Notes: generated by a model from the letters alone, not told the origin. 64,000 bases of DNA from JANOMH01 sp031422295 (GCA_031422295.1 JANOQM010000089.1:22138-86137), one strand, 5' to 3'; numbered from the stretch's first letter, positions 42,357 to 51,614 are shown. Translations and numbers: made by a program.

Positions 42357-43226
42357 TTGGATTGGAATGACCTCAAGCTGTTTCTGGCCGTGGCCCGGTT
42401 CGGCTCAATCCGGGCCGCTGCCGAGGAATTGGGGCTGAACCAATCCACGGTGAACCGGCGGCTTGAGGTGCTGGAACATGCATTGAAACTGCAACTGTTC
42501 GATGCGACCACGCGGGGTCATGTCCTGACCACGCAGGGGCAGGCGCTGGTTGATGCCGCCGCCCCGATGCAGGTGCAGGCCGATGCTGTGGTGCAGGCCG
42601 CGACGCTGCTGGCGCGGCAATCGGGCGGGGTCCTGAAACTTACGGCGGCTCCGGCCGTTTTCAGATCGTTTCTGGAACCGGTCATGGCCGCCTTTCTTCA
42701 GCAGCATCCGGGTGTGAACCTGAGTTACGACGAGTCGGAACACACGCTTGATCTGTTTGCAGGCGAGGCTGACATTGCGATGCGTGCAGGCTGGACCACG
42801 CCGGATGACACGTTCGTGTCGGTCTGGTTAGATTATCATCCATGGACGGTCTATTGCAGTCCGGCCTATGCGGCCAAGCGCGGGATGCCAGCGCAGATCA
42901 GCGACCTGTGCGGCCATGATATTGTCAGGCTCGAAGGCAAGGTTGGCCAAGGCAAAGGCAATCAATGGTTTATGGCGCAGACAGCAAACGCACGTTCTTC
43001 GGGGCTGGCCGAAAATGTGGCCTCAATGAAAAACATCCTTACAGCAGGTCTGGGCGTGGGAATCCTGCCGACCGTCATCGGCGATGATCAGCCGGGATTG
43101 GTGCGCTGTTTTGACCCGGCTCCGGAAATGATGGCCTCGATGTGGCTGGTCACAACACCCCAAATGTCCCGTGATCCCCGGATCAAGGCCTTTACCGCGC
43201 TGGCGAAAAAGATGCTGCGCCCATGA
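42357..43226 (+). CDS. LysR family transcriptional regulator
   Basis: The 289-residue protein has an N-terminal winged HTH (about 2-60: LKLFLAVARFGSIRAAAEELGLNQ) and a LysR substrate-binding domain (about 85-289). Start is TTG at 42357, giving MDWNDLKLFL, typical for the family. It is divergent from the sulfotransferase across 113 bp, so it probably controls that gene. The 3' end overlaps recO by 4 nt. Confidence 0.9.
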   Translation: MDWNDLKLFLAVARFGSIRAAAEELGLNQSTVNRRLEVLEHALKLQLFDATTRGHVLTTQGQALVDAAAPMQVQADAVVQAATLLARQSGGVLKLTAAPAVFRSFLEPVMAAFLQQHPGVNLSYDESEHTLDLFAGEADIAMRAGWTTPDDTFVSVWLDYHPWTVYCSPAYAAKRGMPAQISDLCGHDIVRLEGKVGQGKGNQWFMAQTANARSSGLAENVASMKNILTAGLGVGILPTVIGDDQPGLVRCFDPAPEMMASMWLVTTPQMSRDPRIKAFTALAKKMLRP

Positions 43227-43948
43227 TCGAATGGCGTGACGAAGGGGCGGTTCTGGCGGTGCGGGCGCATGGCGAAACCTCGGCGATTGTCGAGGTGTTT
43301 ACCGCAGCACATGGCCGTCATGCCGGTGTGGTGCGCGGCGGGGTCAGCCGGAAAATTGCGCCCACATTGCAACCCGGCGCACAGGTGCAGGTGGTCTGGC
43401 AGGCCCGGCTGGATGAACATCTGGGATCGTTTACCGTGGAACCGTTGCGCAGCCGGGCCGGGGCGATGGACGACAGGCTGTCGCTGGCCGGGCTGAATGC
43501 AGTAGCGGGATTGCTGTGCCTTGTTCTGCCCGAACGCGATTCGCATCCGGTGCTCTACCAACGCACTGTTGCCCTGCTCGATCTGCTCGAGCAGACTGAT
43601 TTATGGCCGCTGGCCTATCTGCAATGGGAGCTGGCCTTGCTGGAAGATATGGGATTTGGCCTTGATCTGACCCGATGCGCCGTGACGGGCGTGACCGAGG
43701 GGCTGATCTATGTATCGCCCAAAACCGGGCGGGCGGTCAGTGCGGCGGGGGCTGCTGAATGGGCCGACCGGATGCTGGCCCTGCCGCCCGTGTTGCGCGG
43801 CGAAGGCGAGGCCGGGCAACCCGAGATTGTCGCCGCGCTGGCCACCACTGGCTATTTCATCGAACATCGGTTGCTGCATGGATCGGGTGACAGGCCGATG
43901 CCAGCGGCCCGCCAGCGGTTGATCGAGACGATGGCCCGCTACGGCTGA
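43223..43948 (+). CDS. recO: DNA repair protein RecO
   Basis: RecO loads RecA in the RecFOR pathway. The 241-residue protein starts IEWRDEGAVLAVRAHGETSAIVEVF, the OB-fold region. The helical C-terminal part has LALLEDMGFGLDLTRCAVTG. It overlaps the LysR gene by 4 nt and the convergent lipoprotein gene by 10 nt. Confidence 0.93.
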   Translation: MIEWRDEGAVLAVRAHGETSAIVEVFTAAHGRHAGVVRGGVSRKIAPTLQPGAQVQVVWQARLDEHLGSFTVEPLRSRAGAMDDRLSLAGLNAVAGLLCLVLPERDSHPVLYQRTVALLDLLEQTDLWPLAYLQWELALLEDMGFGLDLTRCAVTGVTEGLIYVSPKTGRAVSAAGAAEWADRMLALPPVLRGEGEAGQPEIVAALATTGYFIEHRLLHGSGDRPMPAARQRLIETMARYG

Positions 43949-44310
43949 ACAAACACCATGCGGCCCCCGGCCGGGTTGGTCAGGGTCACATTGCCTGCCG
44001 TCACTGTCGCCTGTGTCATGATCGTCAGCGCGGCAAAGAATACCCCTTCGTCGACCAAAGCATCGCAGGCGATTTCGGTGGAAATGAAACCGTCGGTTTC
44101 AAACTGCGGCAAAGATGCGGTCAGTTGCGCCCCATAGCTGTTGCAGGGCGCGTTTCCGGCCACTGTGTCAGGCGCCGGAAAACTGATCGTCGCGCGGGCA
44201 GCAAAGGGTTGCCCGTCAATGCTGATCAGCCGGTAAATCCCGTCGGCGCGCGGCTGATCGGCGGTCTGGATGCAGGCCGTCAGGGCCAGAAGGGCGAGCA
44301 AGGGGCGCAT
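43939..44310 (-). CDS. META-domain lipoprotein (HslJ-like)
   Basis: The 123-residue product has a lipobox LTAC near residue 13 and a META/HslJ-type domain (YRLISIDGQPF, GNAPCNSYGAQL). It should be anchored to the outer membrane. HslJ-like proteins affect novobiocin tolerance in E. coli; the role here is unknown. A GTG six codons upstream is an alternative start. Confidence 0.75.
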   Translation of the reverse strand: MRPLLALLALTACIQTADQPRADGIYRLISIDGQPFAARATISFPAPDTVAGNAPCNSYGAQLTASLPQFETDGFISTEIACDALVDEGVFFAALTIMTQATVTAGNVTLTNPAGGRMVFVQP

Positions 44311-44354
44311 GGAAGGAGCTTGCGCCACCGTCCGGCCGCGCGCAAGAGGCAGGA

Positions 44355-45380
44355 TTACTTCACCAGCTTGTTGTTGATCAGGAATTCAGCGGTTTCGATC
44401 AGGCTCTCGCGGGCATCACGGAAGGTGATGCCTAGGTCGGCCTGCGCCCGGGCGCTCGTGACTTCGGCTCGCTTGCCCAACTCTGGGACAATGCCAGCGA
44501 TGGCTTTGTCAAAAATCGCCAGAAAACGGACCACAAAATCGGGCGCCTGCCGAGTGACGATTCGACGGGCTGGAAAACGGGTCTTGAGAATCTGAGCCAT
44601 GTCGGTGAACCACAAGAAGCGGTCGGATGTGATGTAGCGCTTTCCGGCGCTGGCCGGGGTGACGAGCGCCCGAACATGGGCCAGCGCCACGTCACGCACA
44701 TCGACGGTCAGGAGGCCAAAACGCGGTAGCATCGGGTCTTTGGCGTTCAAAAACCGCTCGACTACCGAAACCGAAGATCCGAAATGCCGATCAAGAGGTG
44801 GGCCGATCACTAAGACCGGGTTGATCGAGGTCAATTGCATTTGCGGAGCGTGATCGCGAACATAGTCCCAAGCTGCGCGTTCCGCCAATGTCTTGGACTG
44901 GGTATAGGCGGTGGTATGAGGCGCATCGGGATTGGTCCAGTCCGCCTCATCAAAAGCCGATTTGCCCGCTGGCAAGGGCCCGCCCCAGATGGCTGCCGAC
45001 GAAGAGGTCATGATGACCCGAGTAACACCAGCCGCCTGCGCAGCCCTGAGCGCCCGCAAGGCCCCTTGCACCGCCGGGCGGATCAGGTCTTGCGCATCTT
45101 TGGGCTGCACCAGCGGAAACGGCGAGGCGGTGTGCATCAGCACATCCACCCCGGCCAGCGCGTCGGCCCAACCTGCGTCCTGTTCCAGATCAAGCGCCAC
45201 AAAGGTCAGCCTGTCATCCAGCGGCCCGGTCAGATGCGGGATAAGGGCAGCGCGCACTTCATCGGCGCGGGACAGGTTGCGCAGGCTGGCCCGCACGCCA
45301 TAGCCCGCGTTCAGCAGTTGCAGGGCAATATGTTTGGCGATGTAGCCACTGGCCCCGGTCAAAAGCACGGTCTGCGTCAT
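44355..45380 (-). CDS. NAD-dependent epimerase/dihydroflavonol-4-reductase-like protein
   Basis: The 341-residue extended SDR has the NAD(P)-binding VLLTGASGYIAKHIA at the start, TSSSAAIWG, the catalytic YTQSK (Tyr and Lys of the SDR triad), and INPVLVIGPPL. It is closest to dihydroflavonol reductase-like aldehyde or ketone reductases. The substrate is unknown. Confidence 0.88.
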   Translation of the reverse strand: MTQTVLLTGASGYIAKHIALQLLNAGYGVRASLRNLSRADEVRAALIPHLTGPLDDRLTFVALDLEQDAGWADALAGVDVLMHTASPFPLVQPKDAQDLIRPAVQGALRALRAAQAAGVTRVIMTSSSAAIWGGPLPAGKSAFDEADWTNPDAPHTTAYTQSKTLAERAAWDYVRDHAPQMQLTSINPVLVIGPPLDRHFGSSVSVVERFLNAKDPMLPRFGLLTVDVRDVALAHVRALVTPASAGKRYITSDRFLWFTDMAQILKTRFPARRIVTRQAPDFVVRFLAIFDKAIAGIVPELGKRAEVTSARAQADLGITFRDARESLIETAEFLINNKLVK

Positions 45381-45480
45381 TGGAAAACCCCGATACCTAA
45401 ATGATTTGGTTTGATCATTGCACCAGACCTATACATCTGGGCCGAAAAATCAAAGACACCTTAAGAAACAGCCGGGCCTG

Positions 45481-45495
45481 CGACATGACATGTCG
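45481..45495. promoter_or_regulatory. short dyad upstream of the MFS gene
   Basis: CGACAT-GAC-ATGTCG is a dyad with 6-bp arms in the 177-bp divergent gap between the reductase and the MFS transporter. It may be an operator; no regulator gene is adjacent. Confidence 0.3.
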
Positions 45496-45557
45496 GGTCT
45501 GGCACAGACGCGGGCCGCTGGCAGGTGGATCAAGGCAGCAATATTTTGGACCAACCC

Positions 45558-46790
45558 ATGTTCACGCCCCGCACCCCTTTGTACCTGTCGCACACGCCGG
45601 TGCCGCGTGTTGAACATTTCGCCCTGTTGGCCGCATTAGAGGCCGGGTTCCGGGGGATCCTTTTGTCGGTCATGCCTGTGGTCATGTACCGGGCGTTTCA
45701 GGACGCGCAACTGGTCAGCGGGCTGTATTTCATCGTCGGCATCGCGTCGCTGTTCTGCGGGCTGATGGTCCCCTGGATGACCCGGTTTGTCGCCCGGCGC
45801 TGGATGTTCACGCTGGCGGGGGTGTTCTATCTGGCGGGGGTGGCAATGGCCCTGACCGGCATTCCGCAGCTGAAAATCGCGGTGCTGATGGTCAATGCCT
45901 TTGGGACCGTGACGTTTAGTGTTTGCCTGTCCGCCTATGTGCTGGACTACATCAACCGCAGTGAACTGGGGCGCAATGAATCCACCCGGATGATTTATAG
46001 CGCCACATCCTGGACCATTGGCCCGGTCACGGGGGTCTGGCTGCTGAACTGGTGGGAGCCTGCGCCATTCATTGTGGCGGGCGGCTTTGCAGTGGCCCTG
46101 ATCGCGACATTCTGGTGGTTGCGGCTGGGCAATGGCAAGCAGATCACCCGGGCGGCGGGGCCAGCGGCCAATCCGCTGGCGTTTCTGGCGCGCTTTCGCA
46201 GGCAACCCCGGCTGATTGCGGGCTGGCTGTTCGCGGTGCTACGGTCCTGCGGCTGGTGGGTTTACGTGGTGTATCTGCCGAAATACTGCATCGAGAACGG
46301 CTTGGGTGAGACGGTTGGCGGGGCGGCATTGTCGCTGTCAAACGGGTTGTTGTTTGTGACGCCGTTTATGTTGCGGCTGGTCTACCGGATGTCGGTGCGC
46401 CGCGCGGTGCGCTGGACCTTTGCCCTGACCGGCGTGATGTTCGTTATTGCCTGGGCCTTGGCCCCGTGGCCATGGGCGGCAGTCGGCAGTCTGATGATCG
46501 CGTCCATCGGGCTGGTCATGCTGGATGTGTGCGGCAGTCTGCCGTTCCTGATGGCGGTCAAGCCGTCGGAACGGACCGAAATGGCGGCAGTCTATTCCAG
46601 TTTCCGGGATATATCAGGCATTCTGACGCCAGGGGTGGCCGCAGTGGTGCTGATGGTGTCACCCGTGGCGGGGGTGTTTGCTGCGGCGGGTGTCGGCATG
46701 TTCAGCGCTTGGGCGATTGCCGGGCAACTGAACCCGCGCCTTGGCGTGGCGCGTGCAACCAATCCGGTCGGACCGCTGCCTGCAAAGTAG
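45558..46790 (+). CDS. MFS transporter
   Basis: The 410-residue protein has about 12 hydrophobic helices and an MFS layout, with the loop MTRFVARRWMF between helices 2 and 3. The substrate cannot be told. ATG 45558 gives MFTPRTPLYLSH; an upstream GTG at 45525 is less likely. It is divergent from the reductase gene. Confidence 0.82.
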   Translation: MFTPRTPLYLSHTPVPRVEHFALLAALEAGFRGILLSVMPVVMYRAFQDAQLVSGLYFIVGIASLFCGLMVPWMTRFVARRWMFTLAGVFYLAGVAMALTGIPQLKIAVLMVNAFGTVTFSVCLSAYVLDYINRSELGRNESTRMIYSATSWTIGPVTGVWLLNWWEPAPFIVAGGFAVALIATFWWLRLGNGKQITRAAGPAANPLAFLARFRRQPRLIAGWLFAVLRSCGWWVYVVYLPKYCIENGLGETVGGAALSLSNGLLFVTPFMLRLVYRMSVRRAVRWTFALTGVMFVIAWALAPWPWAAVGSLMIASIGLVMLDVCGSLPFLMAVKPSERTEMAAVYSSFRDISGILTPGVAAVVLMVSPVAGVFAAAGVGMFSAWAIAGQLNPRLGVARATNPVGPLPAK

Positions 46791-46874
46791 GGCGGGTTGG
46801 ACCGCAGTCTTTGTTTGCCAAAACACTCGGTCTGGTGGCACAATCGGCGCATTGAACGATAAACGGAGGGTCAC

Positions 46875-47477
46875 ATGATTACCAATTTCATTGCTGGATT
46901 GATGCTGCTGACATCAGCCCAAACTACCGACATGCAGCTGACACAGGTCGATTTCGCCCTGCCCGCCCAACGCGTCACGACTTTTGCGCCGATTGCTGAA
47001 TTGCGCATCACCTCGGGGCAACCGCTCAGCCAGATAGCGCAGGAGGCGTTTGACCGGGATTTCGCCGCATCCACGTATTTTTCCGCCTTTGCCTTGGCCA
47101 AAGCAGGCGGTTTTGGCTATGCTATCGGCGCCAACTCTTTGGGTGCGGCCCGCGATATGGCCCTGCAGCGCTGCCTGACCGAGAACGCCAATTGCGTGAT
47201 CGTCGCTGAAATCGTCCCCGAACGCTATGTGCCCCCCGCCCCAGGCGAGATTTTTCTGCGCACCGAGGCCGCCGATTTCTTTAATAACCCCAGCCCGGAT
47301 GTGAATAATATGCGGTCGATGGCGATCAGCGAAGATGGGTCATGGGCCTATATGTGGGGCTACACACTGCAGGCCGAAGCCGACGCTGCCGCAATCGCTG
47401 AATGCGAACTTAACCGCAGCGACGTGCCGAATTTGCAGGACTGGCCGTGTTTTCTGGTGCCATTGCGGGTAAAATAG
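46875..47477 (+). CDS. exported protein with two DUF4189-like repeats
   Basis: The 200-residue protein has a hydrophobic N-terminus (about 3-16) and two similar parts. The first is YFSAFALAKAGGFGYA ... ARDMALQRC ... CVIVAEI (about 68-120). The second is SMAISEDGSWAYMWGY ... AAIAECELNR ... CFLVPL (about 150-198). Both follow the DUF4189 pattern of an aromatic beta strand, an alanine helix and paired cysteines. Start ATG 46875 follows CGGAGGG. The function is unknown. Confidence 0.7.
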   Translation: MITNFIAGLMLLTSAQTTDMQLTQVDFALPAQRVTTFAPIAELRITSGQPLSQIAQEAFDRDFAASTYFSAFALAKAGGFGYAIGANSLGAARDMALQRCLTENANCVIVAEIVPERYVPPAPGEIFLRTEAADFFNNPSPDVNNMRSMAISEDGSWAYMWGYTLQAEADAAAIAECELNRSDVPNLQDWPCFLVPLRVK

Positions 47478-47480
47478 GGG

Positions 47481-49160
47481 TCACTCCAACAGCCGCCGTG
47501 CAATCACCTGCGCCTGAATTTCGGCGGCACCTTCGAATATATTGAGGATGCGGGCGTCGCACAGGATGCGGCTGATTTTGTATTCCAGCGCGAATCCATT
47601 GCCGCCGTGGATTTGCAGGGCGTTGTCGGCGCAGGCCCAGGCGATGCGGGCACCCAGCAGTTTAGCCATGCCGGCCTCAAGGTCACAGCGCCGCCCGGCA
47701 TCTTTTTCGCGGGCACTGAAATAGGTCAACTGCCGCGCAATCATGATTTCTACGGCCATCATCGCAAGTTTGCCCGACACGCGCGGAAAGGCGATCAGGG
47801 CCTTGCCGAACTGTTTGCGGTCGCGGGCGTATTGCAGGGCTACATCCAGCGCCGATTGCGCCACGCCGATGGCGCGGGCGGCGGTCTGGATGCGGGCGCT
47901 CTCGAAGGTTTGCATCAGTTGCTTGAAGCCCTGGCCTTCGACCCCGCCTAGCAGGTTTTCGCCTTTGACCGCGAACCCGTCGAACGCAAGTTCGTATTCC
48001 TTCATGCCACGGTAACCCAGGACCTCAATTTCGCCCCCGGTCATGCCGGGGGTCGGAAAGGGTGCCGCATCGGTGCCGGGGGTCTTTTCGGCCAGAAACA
48101 TGCTGAGGCCACGATAGTCGGTGGTCGCGGGGTCGGTCCGGGCCAGCATGGTCATGACATGGGTGCGGGCGGCATGGGTGATCCAGGTCTTGTTGCCGGT
48201 GATGGTGTAATCGTCACCATGTTTGACCGCACGGGTGCGCAGCGACCCAAGGTCGGACCCGGTATTGGGTTCGGTAAATACGGCGGTGGGCAGGATTTCT
48301 CCGGATGCCAGCCCCGGCAGCCAATGCTGTTTTTGCGCTTCGGTCCCACCACACAGGATGAGTTCGGCGGCAATTTCGGTGCGGGTGGCCAATGATCCGA
48401 CGCCAATATACCCGCGCGACAGTTCTTCGCTGACCACGACCATGCTGGCCTTGGACAGGCCAAGCCCGCCGTATTCCTCGGGGATGGTCAGGCCAAAGAC
48501 CCCCATGTCGGCGAGTTCGGTGATGGTCTGTAATGGGATCAGTTCATCGGCCAGATGCCAGCCGTGGGCGTGTGGTTCAACCTTTTCAACCGCATAGCGG
48601 CGGAACTGGGTGCGGATCATTTCCAGTTCATCATCAAGACCGGATGCGCCAAATGTGATATTGGCCGTCTGGTCCTGCATCAGTTCGACCAGCTGGGTGC
48701 GGGCGGCCTGGGTGTTGCCTGTTTGGGTCAGGGTCATCACGGCGGGGTGCATCAGGGCGCGCATGTCATCCTGTGTCAGCCCGATATCCTGCAGGCGCAA
48801 AATCTCGCCCTGCGACATCGGGATGCCACCATATATTTGCCACAGGTATTCGCCGAACGCGATCTGGTGCAGCAGTTGCTCGGTTTCACCAAACTTGCCC
48901 ATCGCGGCCAAGCGTTCGGCCCAGTCCTGCATCTGGTGCAGGGATTGAGCATAGGTGGCGAGCCAGGCCAGGCCATGTGCGGCGGTCTGGTGCTGGTCAA
49001 TCAGGGGGGGGGATACTTTGCCCGCGACGGTGACCAGATCGCGGACAAGTGCGGTGGCGCGGGTCAGGACGCTGTCGACCGGTCCCAGAGCTGCCGCCGT
49101 CAGTGCCAACAGGTCACGCAGGATGGGCGTTACAGGCATGGTTTGTCCGTCATGTGGCAA
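47481..49160 (-). CDS. mcd: (2S)-methylsuccinyl-CoA dehydrogenase
   Basis: Mcd oxidises methylsuccinyl-CoA to mesaconyl-CoA in the ethylmalonyl-CoA pathway for acetyl-CoA assimilation. The 559-residue protein is an acyl-CoA dehydrogenase with the ~180-residue N-terminal extension that marks Mcd. FAD/CoA motifs include TEPNTGSDLGS, the YARDRKQFGKAL helix and QIHGGNGFALEY at the end. Start is TTG at 49160 with GGAG seven bases upstream; an in-frame ATG lies at 49139. The pathway's ethylmalonyl-CoA mutase needs B12, made by the 5' operon. Confidence 0.88.
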   Translation of the reverse strand: MPHDGQTMPVTPILRDLLALTAAALGPVDSVLTRATALVRDLVTVAGKVSPPLIDQHQTAAHGLAWLATYAQSLHQMQDWAERLAAMGKFGETEQLLHQIAFGEYLWQIYGGIPMSQGEILRLQDIGLTQDDMRALMHPAVMTLTQTGNTQAARTQLVELMQDQTANITFGASGLDDELEMIRTQFRRYAVEKVEPHAHGWHLADELIPLQTITELADMGVFGLTIPEEYGGLGLSKASMVVVSEELSRGYIGVGSLATRTEIAAELILCGGTEAQKQHWLPGLASGEILPTAVFTEPNTGSDLGSLRTRAVKHGDDYTITGNKTWITHAARTHVMTMLARTDPATTDYRGLSMFLAEKTPGTDAAPFPTPGMTGGEIEVLGYRGMKEYELAFDGFAVKGENLLGGVEGQGFKQLMQTFESARIQTAARAIGVAQSALDVALQYARDRKQFGKALIAFPRVSGKLAMMAVEIMIARQLTYFSAREKDAGRRCDLEAGMAKLLGARIAWACADNALQIHGGNGFALEYKISRILCDARILNIFEGAAEIQAQVIARRLLE

Positions 49161-49268
49161 AGTGAATCTCCGAATTATGTTGGTGCAGGGATAATCACTT
49201 CGCAGCTGCAGCGCAATATTAATTCAAAATGTGGCGTCCAAAAGAACATAGATGTCGCAGGGGCGCGC

Positions 49269-49304
49269 GGGTTTCACTCACCCTACGCAGGGTGGGTGAA
49301 CCCC
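49269..49304. repeat. intergenic hairpin repeat, copy 1
   Basis: A 16-bp stem with a single mismatch and a G-U pair (GTTTCACTCACCCT against AGGGTGGGTGAACC), loop ACGC, lies between mcd and pduO. Sixteen bases of its left arm match the hairpin at 61963-61998 at 15 positions, so this is a dispersed repeat. Confidence 0.6.
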
Positions 49305-49312
49305 CGCGAAAA

Positions 49313-49885
49313 TTAGCGGTTCGCCCCCGGCACCCATAGCACATCGGCCTTGCCATCATCATTGGCGATGCGCGCAGCGACGAAAAACCAATCCGACAGA
49401 CGGTTCAGATATTTGACCGCCGCCTGATTGATCGCCTCCATCGTCGCCAGTTCCACCACCAACCGTTCGGCGCGGCGCGATACGGTGCGGCAGATGTGCA
49501 AATGTGCCGCCAACGGCGAACCGCCGGGCAGGATGAAACTGCGCAGCGGGGTCAGGCGGGCGTTCATCGCATCAATTTCGGCCTCAAGCCGGTCCACCTG
49601 CGTCTCAACCATCCGCAAAACGGTATAGCCCGCCTCGCCATCCCGCTCCATTTCCGGGCGGCACAGGTCTGCGCCCAGATCGAACAGGTCGTTCTGGATC
49701 ATCGCCAGCAGGTGGTCCATGTCGCCGTCCGCATGCAGTCGGGCCATGCCGACTGTCGCATTGGTTTCGTCCACGGTGCCATAGGCACTGACCCGCAGTG
49801 AATGTTTGGCTACACGCGCACCATTGCCAAGTGCGGTTTCGCCAGCATCGCCGGTTTTGGTGTAAATGCGGTTCAGAACGACCAT
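49313..49885 (-). CDS. cob(I)alamin adenosyltransferase, PduO type
   Basis: This enzyme adds the adenosyl group to cobalamin, giving coenzyme B12. The 190-residue protein has the ATP-binding YTKTGDAGETALGNGARV at the start, YGTVDETNATVG, FILPGGSPLAAHLHICRTVSRRAERL in two adjoining motifs, and the C-terminal NRLSDWFFVAAR. ATG 49885 gives MVVLNRIYTKTGD. It follows a small HIG1-type gene by 2 bp and connects the cob operon to B12-dependent enzymes. Confidence 0.93.
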   Translation of the reverse strand: MVVLNRIYTKTGDAGETALGNGARVAKHSLRVSAYGTVDETNATVGMARLHADGDMDHLLAMIQNDLFDLGADLCRPEMERDGEAGYTVLRMVETQVDRLEAEIDAMNARLTPLRSFILPGGSPLAAHLHICRTVSRRAERLVVELATMEAINQAAVKYLNRLSDWFFVAARIANDDGKADVLWVPGANR

Positions 49886-49887
49886 TT

Positions 49888-50085
49888 TCAGCCCCTTAGC
49901 CAGATATACAGCAGGATCAGCCCGACCGCGACAAACTGCGCCCCAATGCGCCAACGCATGATTTTATTGGCATATTTGCGGTTGAACTCGCCACCTTTGC
50001 CAAAGGCTCCGATGCCCAGCATCAAAATGCCGACAACGATCAGAACGGCCAAGACGACGAGCAAGAATAACGGATCACGGGCCAT
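49888..50085 (-). CDS. small twin-helix HIG1-domain membrane protein
   Basis: The 65-residue protein has two hydrophobic helices (about 6-26 and 46-63) joined by GGEFNRKYANKIMRWRIGAQF, the HIG1-type loop. HIG1 proteins in mitochondria and Rhodobacter associate with cytochrome oxidase. ATG 50085 follows AGGA. The gene lies just upstream of pduO, a pairing I recall in Rhodobacterales. Confidence 0.82.
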   Translation of the reverse strand: MARDPLFLLVVLAVLIVVGILMLGIGAFGKGGEFNRKYANKIMRWRIGAQFVAVGLILLYIWLRG

Positions 50086-50142
50086 CAGGATTCCTTTTTG
50101 ACTAGCGGACGATGTAGCAGGCCCCATGCGAAAAGGAAGGGG

Positions 50143-50967
50143 TTACCCCTTGGCCACGACCCAATCGAGCCAGCGGGTTGGCAGTAGCCGCTTGATGGCA
50201 CCCGAAAACCAAGTCGGAAAGGTCACGTAATAACGGGCGCGTGGGCGGGACGATTCCAGGGCGTGGATCAATCGCCGGGTCACAGCAGAGGCAGGCAGTT
50301 CAAATTTATCCGGCCCCTTGGCCGCGTATAACCGGTGGCGCAGGGCGGCATAGGACGCGGCATGGGCCGAATTTTCCCAATCAATCCAGCGTTCAAACTG
50401 GATGGCCGCATTGGCCCGGATCCGGCTGGTGATCGGCCCCGGTTCGATCAAAATGACCTTGATATCCGTGCCGCGCAGTTCCAGCCGCAGCACATCGGTC
50501 AGCCCTTCAAGCGCGAATTTGGTGGCGACATAGGCACCGCGCCATTTTGCCCCGACAAGGCCAAGCACCGATGAACATTGCACAATCCGGCCGTGCCCCT
50601 GCGCCCGCATCACAGGGATCACCCGGCAGGTCAGATCGTGCCAGCCAAACAGATTAGCCTCGAATATGGCGCGTAACGCATCGCGCGGCAGATCTTCGGC
50701 GTAGCCGGGGATCGCATAGGCCCCGTTGTTATACAGGGCGTCCAATGTCCCGCCGGTGGCAGCCAGAACCTGCGCCAATGCGGTTTGGATGGTCGCGGGG
50801 TCGGCGTAATCCAACAAGGGGCTGTCAAACCCTTCGGCGCATAACCTGTCGCAATCCTTGGCCTGCCGGCAAGATGCAAATACCCGCCAGCCACGTGCGC
50901 GCAATCCATGCGCCGCGTCATAGCCAATGCCTGACGAACAACCGGTGATCAGGACGGATTTTTGCAA
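50143..50967 (-). CDS. short-chain dehydrogenase/reductase
   Basis: The 274-residue SDR has the NAD(P) loop TGCSSGIG, NNGAYA, the catalytic Ser region CSSVLG and YVATK. The substrate is unknown. TTG 50967 puts the Rossmann motif right at the N-terminus and lies at the stop of the SH3 gene; a TTG at 50988 is an alternative that would overlap that gene by 20 nt. Confidence 0.87.
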   Translation of the reverse strand: MQKSVLITGCSSGIGYDAAHGLRARGWRVFASCRQAKDCDRLCAEGFDSPLLDYADPATIQTALAQVLAATGGTLDALYNNGAYAIPGYAEDLPRDALRAIFEANLFGWHDLTCRVIPVMRAQGHGRIVQCSSVLGLVGAKWRGAYVATKFALEGLTDVLRLELRGTDIKVILIEPGPITSRIRANAAIQFERWIDWENSAHAASYAALRHRLYAAKGPDKFELPASAVTRRLIHALESSRPRARYYVTFPTWFSGAIKRLLPTRWLDWVVAKG

Positions 50968-50968
50968 G

Positions 50969-51472
50969 TCAGCCGTTTTGCGCGGCAAGGTATTCGGCTG
51001 AAACCCAACCCAGCAGCCCGGTGTCGATCACCCGGACATGGGCCCAGCCAGATGCGTCGGTTTCCAGCACTTCGGTTGCAGTGCCCTGCACCAACCGGTC
51101 CACAACAGCGTAATCGGTGCCCGGCCCTTCGCGGACATTGACCCGTTCGGCATTGACGACGCGCAGGTCAGCGGCCGGTTCTTGAATCACTTGTTCAATT
51201 ACATCGTCGATCGCAGTTTCAACGACCGCCACTTGTGGTGCGGCAATAGCTTCGGGGGCCAGCGCAACTTCGGGCGCGATCAGCGGGACGGTCAGGGTGT
51301 CCGTCACGGCGGGGGCCGCAACCTGGGTCAAAGCCACAGTATCGGCGCGTGTGACGGTTTCCACCGCGTCGACCCGGGCCACCTGCACATCGGGCACAAA
51401 GCCAGCACCACCGGACAATTCATAGAATGCCACGGCCAAAAAGAAAAAAGTCGCCAAGATAAAGCGCGTCAC
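50969..51472 (-). CDS. SH3-domain secreted or membrane-anchored protein
   Basis: The 167-residue protein has an N-terminal hydrophobic helix (about 2-18), a long Ala/Val/Thr-rich linker with low complexity (about 30-100), and a C-terminal bacterial SH3 domain (VNVREGPGTDYAVVDRL ... GWAHVRV ... GWVSAEYL). It probably binds peptidoglycan. GTG 51472 is preferred over GTG 51481 because GGGAG then has 8-nt spacing. Confidence 0.78.
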   Translation of the reverse strand: MTRFILATFFFLAVAFYELSGGAGFVPDVQVARVDAVETVTRADTVALTQVAAPAVTDTLTVPLIAPEVALAPEAIAAPQVAVVETAIDDVIEQVIQEPAADLRVVNAERVNVREGPGTDYAVVDRLVQGTATEVLETDASGWAHVRVIDTGLLGWVSAEYLAAQNG

Positions 51473-51614
51473 CGCCAACACTCCCTAGAACAGGCCCCAA
51501 CCGAACTGCCCCTATACTACATCACAATTGCAGTCACGGGGCAGTGAAAATTTAGGCCATGGTTTCCCCCTTTGGCCGCTTTACGCACCCTGCGGGCATA
51601 GCTACACAAGCCCT

